A DNA stretch of 64,000 nucleotides. It comes from Panorpa germanica (Eukaryota; Arthropoda; Insecta; Mecoptera; Panorpidae). The position numbers and the translations under genes were made by a program. This document shows, one piece after another, positions 12,526 through 23,936 of the stretch (position 1 is the first letter of the stretch; every line of letters begins with the position of its first letter). The notes under the pieces are model-generated. The model was given only the letters and a program-made list of their open reading frames with translations. It was not told the DNA's origin and did not search any database. The stretch is taken from NCBI GenBank assembly GCA_963678705.1, contig OY783218.1, positions 14,704,152-14,768,151 of the forward strand, given 5' to 3'.

Positions 12526-15500
12526 ATTTAAATAATTACTTCCAATTTGATCATTCTACCTCTCAAAATAACTAACCTCACTTGTTGCATCACTCCCTAA
12601 GAACTAACCTAACCTTAGTAGAACTCCTTTAATCCGTTATGTTACTGGTAAATAGTTTGCAGATTTCTTTAATAGTTGGTGTCTTGAATATCACTCTTGA
12701 TTTGTATCTTTGTTTATTTCAACATAAATATTACAAAACATAATTTAAACAAATGATTCTTTCTAATGATTTCTGAGAAGTATAACTCTGCTTATATTTC
12801 ATAAAGCATTCGTGTTATAACTGCATCCACAATCAGCATCTTTGCATAGGTATCTTTAGGTCCTACTTTTACTGTTGTTGTTGTTGTCATATATGTAATT
12901 GATTGTCTAAAACATATTCTATCTGTAAGACCACATAAGCCAAGGCTATCCCCATTTTGCAATGCTGTATGTTAATGTAGTTACACAATATAGATACAAA
13001 AAGAAATATCTCACGACATAGCCAAAGTGTTCTTTCAGACTCTGCTACTAAGCATGATGTAAAAATAAATACACACAGTTTAATATTTTTCAAGCTGAAC
13101 ATTTATTTATATTTTTTCTCTAATATGTTACATTTCCATTTCTTCATTAGTCTCTGAACTATTAAATAACTTAAATACGAAATCAAACATTTGATATGTT
13201 ACTTTAATTTTTTTTTCAACTTTTTTCATTTTTCTTTTTATTTAATATTTCTCTGCTATACAAATTCTGAAAATACTTAAAAGAAAAATTCTTTTTCTGC
13301 TATTGAATCATAAATTGCTAATATATATGTTTCGTTTATAAATATTTGTATCGAGTGCTTAACTTTGGGAGTTACATAAATTACAATAAAGATTATTAAA
13401 TGTTTTATAGAACTAAATATATTTTAATGTAATTACTACATATATTTAGTATATATGCATTGTTCGTATTGTAATTTATGTAACTGTATTCTACTGGTAT
13501 TATTGAATTTAATCGGTTTTGCTAATGGTAATTGTACAGTACATACATACATATGCTTATATATTTTTAGAATTTCTTTTCGTTATATTTCGCCATATAC
13601 TGATTATACATTTTACTTAAATGCTCGTCTTCAAAGCCTATGAAGTAATTAATAAGTTAGTTCGTTAAAAAGTGGAAGAAAACTTATTCAGTGTTTAAAA
13701 ACATTTTTCAAAAAATTTATATTTTTAATATTGTATAAAGATTTATATTTTATAAAATATAATTACTCTAGGTATAGTTTAAAAATAAATATTTCAAATT
13801 TTGTTTCATTTAATCGATTATATGTATTGTATGTTTTTGTAATTTTAGATCTATTAAACAAAATACAGGATTTTTAAAAATATATACCAAAAGTCCCATT
13901 AAAAACATAAATTTTTATTTATTTCATAATACTTGTGCAACACTTTTCGTAGTATTTTGATACTGATACTTGATAGGCCACTTATACATATTTTATAGAA
14001 ATATTTACAAAAGTTATTTTTTAAATTCATTTTCAACTTGATACATTTATTGTTTTTGTTATATTTTTTGACTAGTTACTTATATCTAAACAGTACCTAT
14101 ATACAATAGTTCTCGTTGCTTATGAAAAAACATTGATTTTCGTATTAAATGTCGATAAATACAATCTTTATTAGCAATACTTTAAGCTAATAACTACTGT
14201 CTGCAAAGGCCTATGGAATCCTGCTTTTTAATCATCAAAATAATAATAATTCCAATACAAAGAAATCATTCAAGTTGCAAGACAGATTATGTTTAATTTG
14301 TTATTTATTTGAAACTGGTTTTAATATTATAACATCATACGTGACATGCTATCAATAACTTATTTAATTTTAGGACTTGAAATAGTAAACTGTTATGTAA
14401 GTGAATATATTTAACGTATACACAATGATTATCTGAACTTTTTCAAAAATGTTTTACAACTTCAACGATAAATAAGATATAATTACGTTTAATTAAGAAT
14501 GTATTCTTATTATATTTGTAATTCTACTTTTATATTACATAGCAATAATATAATTGTTTAGATATTTACATTAGCCATACACAATAATTAATTGATTATA
14601 GTTATATGAATTTTTATTCAATAAATTATGATATTTATTATCTATATTAAGGAATTATTTAAAATTATGTAACACTAGTATTTATATATTAATTTAAAGG
14701 ATATTTTTTAATCAGCATGTAGAATAACATATAATTAAAATAGTATTTAAACAATAATTTAAAAAAATAATTTTGTTTAAGGAGCTGATTAAAAAAATAA
14801 TCTTTCAAATTTTAGTTTAGATTTAGGACTACTAAAAACCAAATTTGTATCACAAGAGTTTCTTTTACATATTATACCTACCGGGGAATTAGTTTCATAA
14901 ATATTTATATACTATTTTATATAAAATAAAACGAAGGCAAAATTTTAATGTGATTATCAAATTTAAATGCAAACCATGGCTCTTATTATTGTGCTTTTTT
15001 TATATAATTTTAATATATTTTTATATTTTTGTGATTTCAATGTACCCCGATATTACTTTATATTATCAACCACTTTTTTTAAATTTCTTTTCAAAACTAG
15101 TTTGTATTTTATGATTACTAAATTTACTAAATCGAAATATTTAAAAATGTTAGAAACAAGAGGGTAGCATGATTGACTAGTTATTATTCTAACAAATAGT
15201 AACTAAACCATCAAAATCAAGGTATATAGTAATTAGTTAACAATAATAGTTAGAAAATTGTGCTACATATAAACTGAACTATAGATTAATCGTTAAATAA
15301 ATTAGAACAAAATAAATGACTACAATTTTTAAATATTTCGATTTATATTTAAATATTTAAAACTCTCATATTAATTGATATTTTGTTGTTTTACTTTTCA
15401 CTCGTACGTTGTTTAATATACCACTTAATACTTCTATATAGAATATTATTGTACTTACTATCTACGAGATTATTATGGTTTACAAAATATCAAATAATAT

Positions 15501-16035
15501 AGGTGTTATAACATTTTCTATTTTAAACAAAATAACTCTATATAACATTTAGCCTAGACATTGATTCATTGCGTATAGCTTATTCTTATACACCCTGTTA
15601 TATATTTACATCATTATTGTAATATTTTTTTCTCAACATTTTCTTGAAGATTTTTTCTTTTATTATTGTTCCCATTTTATATTTTTATTACTTTTTAATT
15701 ATACATTTCAAATGATATTTAAATACCTGGACAAATACACCTGTCCTTTGTTTTGCATTCCAGTCTCTTAAAATGTGTGATGGCTCATATGAGGAAATAT
15801 AAAGTGTAGTGAAAATGTACTAGGCATGATCCTAGAGAGAGAAAATTAATGAAAATTGTTTGTCTCTTTCTAATACTACATCTAGTCATAATTAAAATTA
15901 TTAATAACGTGCAACGTTCAGCCATAATTTATTATTGTACAAAACCAGTTAAGTCTATAAAAATGACAGTCAGTAAAATTAAAAACTAATTTAAAAATAA
16001 TATTAATTAAAATAATTCATATTATGGAACACGTT
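12526..16035. other. 3' flank and probable 3' UTR of the DDR gene; no other gene
   Basis: Very AT-rich. The end nearest 16035 must contain the 3' untranslated region, of unknown length. Only short open frames occur, and none has a recognisable domain. Confidence 0.6.
15928..15933 (-). promoter_or_regulatory. Candidate polyadenylation signal of the DDR gene
   Basis: TTTATT on the plus strand reads AATAAA on the gene strand, 103 bases past the stop codon. It is the first clear hexamer I noted downstream. In DNA this AT-rich the hexamer is common by chance, and others lie further on, so the 3' end could be different. Confidence 0.3.
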
Positions 16036-16477
16036 TCATGAAACTGGAGCATATCCTAAATTTTTTCTTTGCAAAAATAAATGAATTTCCCTAAATGATG
16101 GTCGATCCGTGTCACATCTTCTCCAGCATTCCAGCATAAGATCGTAGATGTCCTTGGAACAACTATTTGGTCTTTGAATACATATGAAATGTCCGTCGTC
16201 TCTATGAGCGTGGGACAAATTTTCCACAACTTGTGGGTCTGAGAAACCTTCGTACGGTTTTCTTCTTCCAAAGTTTAGGATTTCTGAGAGAGTAACCGCA
16301 AAGGACCATACGTCGCTCTTTGTTGTGTATTTTCCTAGAAATAGGGACTCCCAAGCGATCCATCGAATTGGTAGTTTAGTGTTGCCGTCAACTTTGTAAT
16401 AGTCTGATACGTAGATCTCGTTGTCAGTTCCAAAATCGGAAATCTTTATTTGGTACGCCTTTCCAACTAGGATATTT
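16036..16477 (-). CDS. Ddr: DDR exon k: kinase C-lobe and stop codon
   Basis: Residues 728-874 and a TGA stop at 16036-16038. The acceptor is TTGTTTCAG at 16478-16479. It opens by completing HRDLSTRN, then has KISDFG (Asp 742). The activation-loop tyrosines in IYVSDYYKV (750, 754, 755) match all three of human DDR1. PIRWIAWES is the APE-equivalent, and TTKSDVWSF and the C-lobe ECWRR...RPSF motif follow. Oddities: the loop start reads GTDNE where vertebrates have GMSRN, and the alpha-F segment is AVTLSEIL where kinases normally have GVTLWE (Trp to Ser at 792). The protein ends GYAPVS with almost no tail. Confidence 0.96.
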
Positions 16478-16715
16478 CTGAAACAATTGCAATTTGGTAT
16501 TGTAGTCACATAGTCTAGTCAAAGATAAAATTGACACCAATTTCTAATACTACTCTGTTCAAACACATGTAAAGTTAAAATCGTGGTGCTGCACCGTAAA
16601 ATATAAGATTTTTCTAAGTTTTAAACCTCGATCTCGAAGTCTTTGCTTTCTGCTAATAGATGCCACCGTATATTCACAAAATATATATTTAAATGAATTT
16701 ATACATTTTTAATTA

Positions 16716-16947
<232 letters not shown>

Positions 16948-17409
16948 ACAAAGGGATTAAAATTTAAAGCGAAAATTTATATCATTGCGTGTTACTTATC
17001 ATTTCATTTAATTCTGGAAACACATTAAAGAAAAATAACAGTGAAATATAGCTGCCTAATCATCCCTTTCCATATTTTTCCACCCTCCAAAAGTGAACAT
17101 ATTTTCTGGTCAAATAATTAACATTACGCATTCTACTATCCGTTGTATATTTAAAATTATATTTGCAAAAAAAATTTATGTGAAATTACATTTTTTTAAC
17201 TATTTTTACATAAAAAGTTCACTTAAAATTTTACTATTACTTCGACTAATATTTTCATTTTAGTTTGTTTTGTTTCGTTTCGTGTTATGTAAAAGTTACT
17301 TGTGCTGTGTTACATATGCTAATTCTGCTTATTTGCGATAGACAAATACAAATAACATCTAGTTTAGTAAAGCAGAAGAAGATCGATTAATTAGCTAGGG
17401 GCAGTACGT

Positions 17410-17424
17410 AGAGAGAGAGAGAGA
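17410..17424. repeat. GA dinucleotide run
   Basis: GAGAGAGAGAGAGA, continuing as AAGTGAG. GAGA-type runs can bind GAGA factor in insects, but at this size it may simply be a microsatellite. Confidence 0.6.
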
Positions 17425-17554
17425 AAGTGAGTCAATATTTAAAGTACGTGTGGAGTGACACTGCAGTTGCAGTTCTATTTGTGTATTAAGAGAGGAAGAT
17501 CATTAGGACAGTATTATGTCTAATTTACTATGAGAGAAAGCGAGCTCAGTGCAG

Positions 17555-17753
17555 GGGCCCTATTCCTGAGTCTTGCGAACAATTTTCGTGATCGAACAGA
17601 TCTAATTTGTGTGAGAGAAATATTTTTCGAATCACTTTTAAAAGAGTATTTATGAACTATAATAATAATTAATAATAAAATTCAGGAATACTCTTTTAAA
17701 AGTGATTCGTAAAATGTTTCACTCATATAAATCAGATCTGTTCGATTGGGCCC
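17555..17753. mobile_element. Inverted-repeat (MITE-like) element beside kinase exon donor
   Basis: Two long arms, 17591-17650 and 17688-17747, are imperfect reverse complements. Conserved cores include ATCGAACAGATCT with AGATCTGTTCGAT, and CACTTTTAAAAGAGTAT with its complement. The structure is bounded by GGGCCC on both sides (17555-17560 and 17748-17753). Another short inverted pair, TATTCCTGA and TTCAGGAATA, lies inside. It looks like a foldback or MITE insertion. No target-site duplication was confirmed. Confidence 0.6.
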
Positions 17754-17783
17754 AGAAGAGGATAAAAAATAAAATGAACTAAC

Positions 17784-18077
17784 CTCGTTGATAAATCTCG
17801 ATGAACAAAATTCAAAGATTCTAAATATTTCATTCCGGATGCAATTTGTGTAGCCATATAGAGCAGACAGTTAAAACTCAACGTCTTAACGCCAATAGGA
17901 AGAGTCCTGGCGCCTTCCGCAGGAACATGTGTCTTAAGGAACTCACAGAGATCACCGTGGTCAAGATATTCCATTATTACGGAGAGCGGATCATCGTGTG
18001 AACAGATTCCTAACACTCGAGCTATATTTGGATCTTCTAAGGCTGCTAGAATGCGCACGTCACGGTGGTAGTCCATT
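17784..18077 (-). CDS. Ddr: DDR exon j: alpha-C helix, hinge, catalytic loop
   Basis: Residues 630-727 and two bases of codon 728. The acceptor is ATTTTTCAG and the donor GTTAGT, a slightly weaker donor than in the other exons. It reads MDYHRDVRILAALEDPNIARVLGIC, with matches to human [23 protein letters not shown]. The alpha-C glutamate position is Asp (636). The hinge is IMEYLDHGDLCEFL. The alpha-E helix is ATQIASGMKYL, and the catalytic loop is HRDLSTR, completed to HRDLSTRN across the intron (catalytic Asp 724; Ser replaces the usual Ala). An inverted-repeat element sits only about 30 bases beyond the donor in the following intron. Confidence 0.95.
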
Positions 18078-19073
18078 CTGAAAAATACAAAAACAATGAT
18101 ACATAAAATACAAGTATATACCACTGCTCAGTCAACAGTTTAATGGGTGATAATACTATTGATGGGAAATCGTTAAATAACGCGATAAATACGCGTATTC
18201 CCGTATATGAATATACCTCACACATTATTCCACATACATACTCAATAAAGATTTATAGTAATAATCTAATTTCATAGTAAATTAAACAATTTTTAACATA
18301 ATATTATTATAAATGTATAAATCATCATATTTTTGTATTATATATATATACGAGTATAAAAAGAAAAATAAAAGGAAGTAATTTTTCCTGCAGGAGTTTT
18401 CCTATTATTTTTTTTTTCTGTTATACTTTCACTAAAGAAAAATATTACTGAGTATGATTTATTACGCGTTGTGTGCAGAAGTTTATATGAGAAAATACTG
18501 TATCATTTGATGGGTCATTATTTATATATGGAATGACAGAATAAATAATCTTTTCTGTTTACAACGGAAACTACCAGACACAGTACCGTACTGTATTGGA
18601 AAAAGGGGTGATACTGATATTGGGGAGGGGTGTAGACGAAAGAATTAGACGATTTCACTCATTTTTATACTTAGCTTTTTTCACGAATTTATTTTATATG
18701 TATTTGTATGAAATTATATGTAAAAATTATTTATTTTAATATTTAGTGCATCTTCAGTAATGTTTATTTCTTTTTCAGTGTAAAGAATACCGCACAGTGC
18801 TTCAGATGTAATAGAAGAAGGTTTTGCTGTTTGCGGAAAGCAGAGTACAGATCGTAAGTCATTTTTAACTTATGGTGATGGGGATAATATGTAGTTAATG
18901 GTGGTGGGTTTACAATTGCATAAGTAATTCATCAAGGATTCGATATAATCTAACTAAATTTTATATAAAAGATACATTGATTTTAAATTTGTGTTGAATT
19001 TTGCGCAGTAATCCTTAATGAATGCACTTAATTTTTTAAAAACTATGTACCACAATTTTTCCCTACAGCTGTT

Positions 19074-19096
19074 CGGGTCGGGTCGGGTCGGGTCGG
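19074..19096 (+). repeat. CGGGT pentamer repeat
   Basis: Four tandem CGGGT units, giving four regularly spaced GGG runs in otherwise AT-rich DNA. Confidence 0.8.
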
Positions 19097-19516
19097 TTCG
19101 CGTAGTGTTTTATTAAAACTTTTATAAATAAATTCGAAATTTCCGATTAAAAAGTACGTTATCGCTAGTGGACAATAATGTTAAACGAACAATTAGTGTG
19201 TGATTACAATATTAAACAAACAATATGTGTGTGATTTTTAAAGTAAAATATCTAACTAAATTGTGATTTAAATTATACATTATATTGCAAATTATACCAG
19301 AGTAATTTTGGACTTTGATTTTCATTTTCAGGTAATTATAACTAGTAGCACATGATTATATTATTGGTAATAAAAAAAATATTTAAATACAATATTTCTG
19401 TTCTAGGTTAATTTTCTTTTTCGAGTTCCTGCAATTCATCTCTAGTGGCAGGAGCCATCTTGTGTTAGGAATTTTTTTAAAACGTAATTATCAATTTAAA
19501 AAAAATTTGATATTAA

Positions 19517-19525
<9 letters not shown>

Positions 19526-19603
<78 letters not shown>
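19526..19603. repeat. AT microsatellite, ~78 bases
   Basis: Uninterrupted alternating TA. Length is probably polymorphic and assembly-sensitive. Confidence 0.95.
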
Positions 19604-19605
<2 letters not shown>

Positions 19606-19684
19606 TAAAAGAATTCTCTTGTTGCAGCTCACTGCAGGTTTCTTTCCAGTGTCAATGAGCTCGGTGAGTCATTTTAAATTATTA

Positions 19685-19880
19685 CAGTAGTTTCCAAACT
19701 TTACACCACTACAAAAAAAAGTAGTGCCCTCCTCTTCCATTATATCTTGCCCATCTTTTATCTACTCTTAATAATAACACGATTTTTTATTAGTTAAATA
19801 TAGGTTATAGGTAGAAATTAATAATAGGACGGTTTTAATATTGTTCCCCTACCGTGTTACCCACAGTTTGGAAACTGCTG
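19685..19880. mobile_element. hAT-like MITE, ~196 bases
   Basis: The left end CAGTAGTTTCCAAACT and the right end, read inward on the other strand as CAGCAGTTTCCAAACT, form inverted repeats of about 16 bases with one mismatch. Ends beginning CAG(T/C)AGTTTCCAAACT are typical of hAT-family elements and their non-autonomous derivatives. The interior is too short for a transposase. The bases flanking the ends do not form a clear 8-base target duplication. Confidence 0.65.
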
Positions 19881-22104
19881 CTTTTTTGGTGTTGGATTCA
19901 AAATATATTGCATGTTAACACATGTTGAATTTTTAAATAAATATTTCTTATGTATTTCTTATTAGAGAAATTTAAGTTTGAAGTGTTACAGGCCAACGGT
20001 TAAGTCACTTATGGCATTTTCTATTCCAGAAGATTTATTGTCTTGATGTACATTTATATTTGTATCGATTAGTAGTTATTTTTTGTTTTATAGTAAAATG
20101 ATAAATGATAGTAAAATTTTGAAATGTAAAAAATGTCAATACAACATTATTCTGAAGAGAAAACGCTATTAATGTGAGCCTGTAAGACTATCTGAATTAC
20201 TTTAGTAAAGGGTGGGATAATTATCTTAAGATTTTTTAATCCTTGATAAGGGTATTTTTAAGGAGTTTTATGATAAGATTAATTCGACAATGTTACAACT
20301 TTTGTAACCTACTTTATTGTTTTATTTTTAAATAAATCTACCTTCTTGAGTTTTAACATAATCATAAAATTTCTTAAGAAGACCTTTTTATGAATATAAA
20401 GTTTGGCGAGTTGTGACTGGATGTAATTTAACCGAAGAAAAGGTCATTTGGTCGATATATATACGTATAAGATCGTTTAAATTTGGTATGCACAATAAAG
20501 ATAAACTTAATAATGATCTCAGCATCCCTGCATGCTCCAGTTCCACTAGCATTGTGGGATCCAGCTTTAGTTTGTTTGCAAAACACTTCCTATTTTCCCA
20601 CGTAGATGCTCTTATAAAACCGAACGTTCGAAAAGAGAGAAAAAAAAAAGAAAATCTGTTGAAACTTCTTTTATATTATGATTTTCTATACGTTCATTCA
20701 AACAGCAATGTAGAATGAAAGAATTTTGTGTATGTATATGTGTTATATTATATATGATGGTAGGATGATATATAAAAGAAAAACCAACCCCTATTTTTTT
20801 CTCTATATAACAACCACCGCAAGTTTCAACCCCTTCATAGAATATAAAAATATAAGGCAGCGAAATCTCGTGTCAGGCATTAATAAGTGTGCATTGAACA
20901 GAACTAGGTTATGATACGTTCTTAGGGTTTACTTTAGGGATGAAAAGAACAAGTTAGAATAAGTGTTTTCCATTAAAAGAAATCGTTTAAGTCACGTGAT
21001 GTATGTATGCGACGAATTTATAAATATTAATTTTCATTAAAAATAGTTCAATATCAAAATTCTGATCGATTACGAAGTTGCACAAATTTAATCTTTCTTT
21101 GCAAGCTATTAGTAGATAATTATTCTTAGCTTTTTAATGATTCCATAATATTTTTAAAAGCCCTGGTAAACAGTCAAAATAATGCCCACACTGCGGAATA
21201 AATTCATTTCCTTAAAGCCCTAGCATAACAAAGTAGTAAAAAGGAGTGAGTCTATTATTTTTCAAACTAAGTTTGGTATATAATTAGGAGAGTGAAGCTG
21301 AATACACTCAAGTAAAATAAAAATATATGTAAAACATGAGCCAAATTAAACAAAAATAAATATATTAAATGTAAAACAATCACTAATGATTTAGCATTAA
21401 GGTATGAATACACATGCTATTCAAATAGCATGCTTAGGTGCATCAGAATAGTAAGCACATTAACGTCAAGTTGACATTGGGTTGATTTCATTGACGTATG
21501 CATCTACAAACAATTCAATCCGAGATGGCCTCAACAGTACGTCACATTATTACAGCGATAAATAACTATGAATAAAGTCTCGCGTCGCGCAACGTGTTTC
21601 TGTCCTATGGAATAGTAACAGTAATTATCAGCTTGAGCTGTAGAGGAGATATCGTGATTTATGCGATGAAATTCCGTTGACAACCAACGGCAAAACACCA
21701 GGTCGTCCTGTTCTGTTCAAATCGACTCGGCTAGGGTTAAAAGTGGGAGCAGGAGGGTGCAAGTTGAGATACGTAGGAGACGTGAACATGCATCTAATTT
21801 AGTATTTTAGGGGTTTGTTAGAAGACTTTGCTTTAATACTTTTAAAATATCACATTAACAATTTAATACTGTAAGATACAATATCTTAAATATATTTTAA
21901 ATAAATATACAGAAGCTGCGCAGAAGGGGAGTGAAGGGGGGGGTGTTATGTATGAGGTAGAGGGGTACATAAATCAAATAAAAAAGGAGGCAATTAATTA
22001 TTCTTCTACTATTATGCAACAGCACAGCATGTTATATCTAAAACATACTGCAATAATTTTATGGAGATGATGAACAAAGATAATAAAACAATTAAATCAC
22101 TTAC

Positions 22105-22214
22105 TTTTCTTTTTCTGATGCATCCTGCAGTAAGAATTTGACGGCCACTAATCTTTTGCCTAGTGAGGTGCTTGTAGAATATTCTGGAATACCATCTGCT
22201 TCAGCTATGTATAT
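22105..22214 (-). CDS. Ddr: DDR exon i: kinase N-lobe with catalytic lysine
   Basis: Residues 594-629 and two bases of codon 630. The acceptor is TTATTTTAG at 22215-22216 and the donor GTAAGT at 22099-22104. It is too short for a simple open-frame search and was found from phase and homology. It reads IYIAEADGIPEY, then KRLVAVKFLLQDAS. The VAVK lysine (residue 619) is the ATP-anchoring lysine. A DDR-type insert of about 20 residues separates the glycine loop from VAVK, as in human DDR1/2. It ends EKE plus AA, completed by the next exon's A to Lys. Confidence 0.92.
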
Positions 22215-23813
22215 CTAAAATAAATTAATAAGAAAAAATAATTAAAATTAGAAAAAATAACATACTATTTTAAATGTACCAATTATAAAAGAAAACTAAT
22301 TGTTATTAACAAGGTGTCGACTTAAAATTTATTTTAAATTCTGTTAAATTTGAGGTGCGTCTTGACCAGGAGTGTAGTCAAATCCTGAATGAAATTAAAA
22401 TAATATAAAGATAACTAAGTAACAAAATGTATTATAAAAAAATTGTTACTTCATAGAGAAAAGTTGGAGACGAGCTCAGTAAAATTTAAAGAGGGAAACA
22501 CAGTTTTTAAGAGTTACTTAATTGTATTAACTGTTTAGAAATGGTAGAGTCCTTAGGCTAGAAAATCAGTTATAATTATATACAGTATAGAACTGACTCT
22601 ATTATTACTTTTGGTTAAAAAATTAATTATATTTATAATTTATATCACTAAAAATATTAGGTAATATAAAATCTTTGCTTTATTTCCATTAAATCAGGGA
22701 TCAGCTAAATGGTGTAACGAGAAGATTTGACAAATCTTGTTCAATTTCAAAACAGAAAAAAATTGTTATACATTATTTAGCATAAGATAGACTAATATAA
22801 ATTTTCTACATTTGTTTTTTGTTTAAAGTAGGCTTGCCACCTTTTTAAAATAAACAACACATTTTAAATCCATTTGCATACAACAATACTTGTGCAAGTT
22901 TACAACAATGCAATCCGTCACGCTAAACAAATTTAACGACGTGTAAGAATTTGATTGCTTCTATTCCTTGTAGTCTTATCTTGTAAAATAGCTCATAAAA
23001 GAGAATACGCTACTGAAAAGGAATAAGGGAATACAACACACCTTGATTTAAAAGTATTGAACATATTTTTTTTTCATTAAAAGAAAAAAAAATTGTTGTA
23101 GGTTTTTACTTTTAATGACTTAAAATGCTTCGCTTGGCTGTTGATCTTATACTATAGTATGTATATTTACAGTGGCGTATAATTTAAGGAGGGGCTTAAC
23201 TTTATTTTAAGTACAATTTACGTTTAGTTTTAGCACATTAATAAGAAGATTCACAGATTTAAAAAATAATTAATTAACTGATTTAATAAAATGTTTTTTA
23301 CATTGAGATAGTTTGGTTAATGTAACGAGACGCTACTGTGTATTTCTATATAAGAGATTAAACGTTTTCTCTTCTTTTTGTTACAATTTAACGTATAAAA
23401 GTAGTTTATTACAGGTAGGAGACATTATCGGAGTTTAAACAATTTCAAGTAAATAAAAAAAGCTATTTAATATATTACTGTAGCGTACAGTTGTTTCAAG
23501 AATTATTTTATTTTAAGCGTATGTGTCTTGAACTCCCGTTTATTTATTTTTATTAAATGTTCGATTGGAACTGTATGTATGTGTGTGTGGGTAGTATAAA
23601 AGTATTCAGAAGTTTTACATCAATTATATCAGATTTATGAGAGTAATATATTATATATTTTTAAATTTAATTTTTGTTTTATGTGTATATTTATTGCTTA
23701 TATAGAAAATAAATTTTAAAAAAATTATTAAAAACTTGGATAAGTCATATATTAAAATTAAAAAAAAAAAAACAATATCAAGGAAAAGTTATTAATGAAA
23801 AAATATATCTTAC
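22215..23813 (-). other. DDR intron between exons h and i
   Basis: A 1.6 kb phase-0 intron. AT-rich with poly-A/T runs near both ends. Nothing else was recognised apart from a weak hAT-like CAGTGGCG sequence near 23171. Confidence 0.85.
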
Positions 23814-23936
23814 CGTGCCGAATGCTCCTTCGGCTAATTTCGATAACATTCGTAATCGATGTCGAGGAAATTCAGGAACACAGGTTTGTTCTAGTCTTTT
23901 CTTTAGAGCTGTTAAAACCTCTTGCTGACTTGGACT
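23814..23936 (-). CDS. Ddr: DDR exon h: entry to the kinase domain, glycine-rich loop
   Basis: Residues 553-593, exactly 41 codons, phase 0 at both ends. The acceptor is ATTGTTTCAG and the donor GTAAGA. FPRHRLRMLSKL corresponds to the human FPRSRLRFKEKL that opens the kinase domain. The ATP-binding loop reads LAEGAFGT instead of LGEGQFGE, so the first glycine of GxGxxG is alanine. The second and third glycines are kept. Skipping this exon would be in frame but would delete the nucleotide-binding loop. Confidence 0.93.

Larger units (their letters stand above)
18078..22104 (-). other. DDR intron between exons i and j
   Basis: A 4.0 kb phase-2 intron. It carries a GGGTC tandem run (19074-19096), an AT microsatellite (19526-19603) and a hAT-like MITE (19685-19880). 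The open frames at 20413-20718 and 20726-20914 show no known domain. Confidence 0.85.

Noticed and set aside
16056-16271. 71-codon frame overlapping the last receptor exon
   Set aside because: It is a shifted-frame shadow of the kinase exon.
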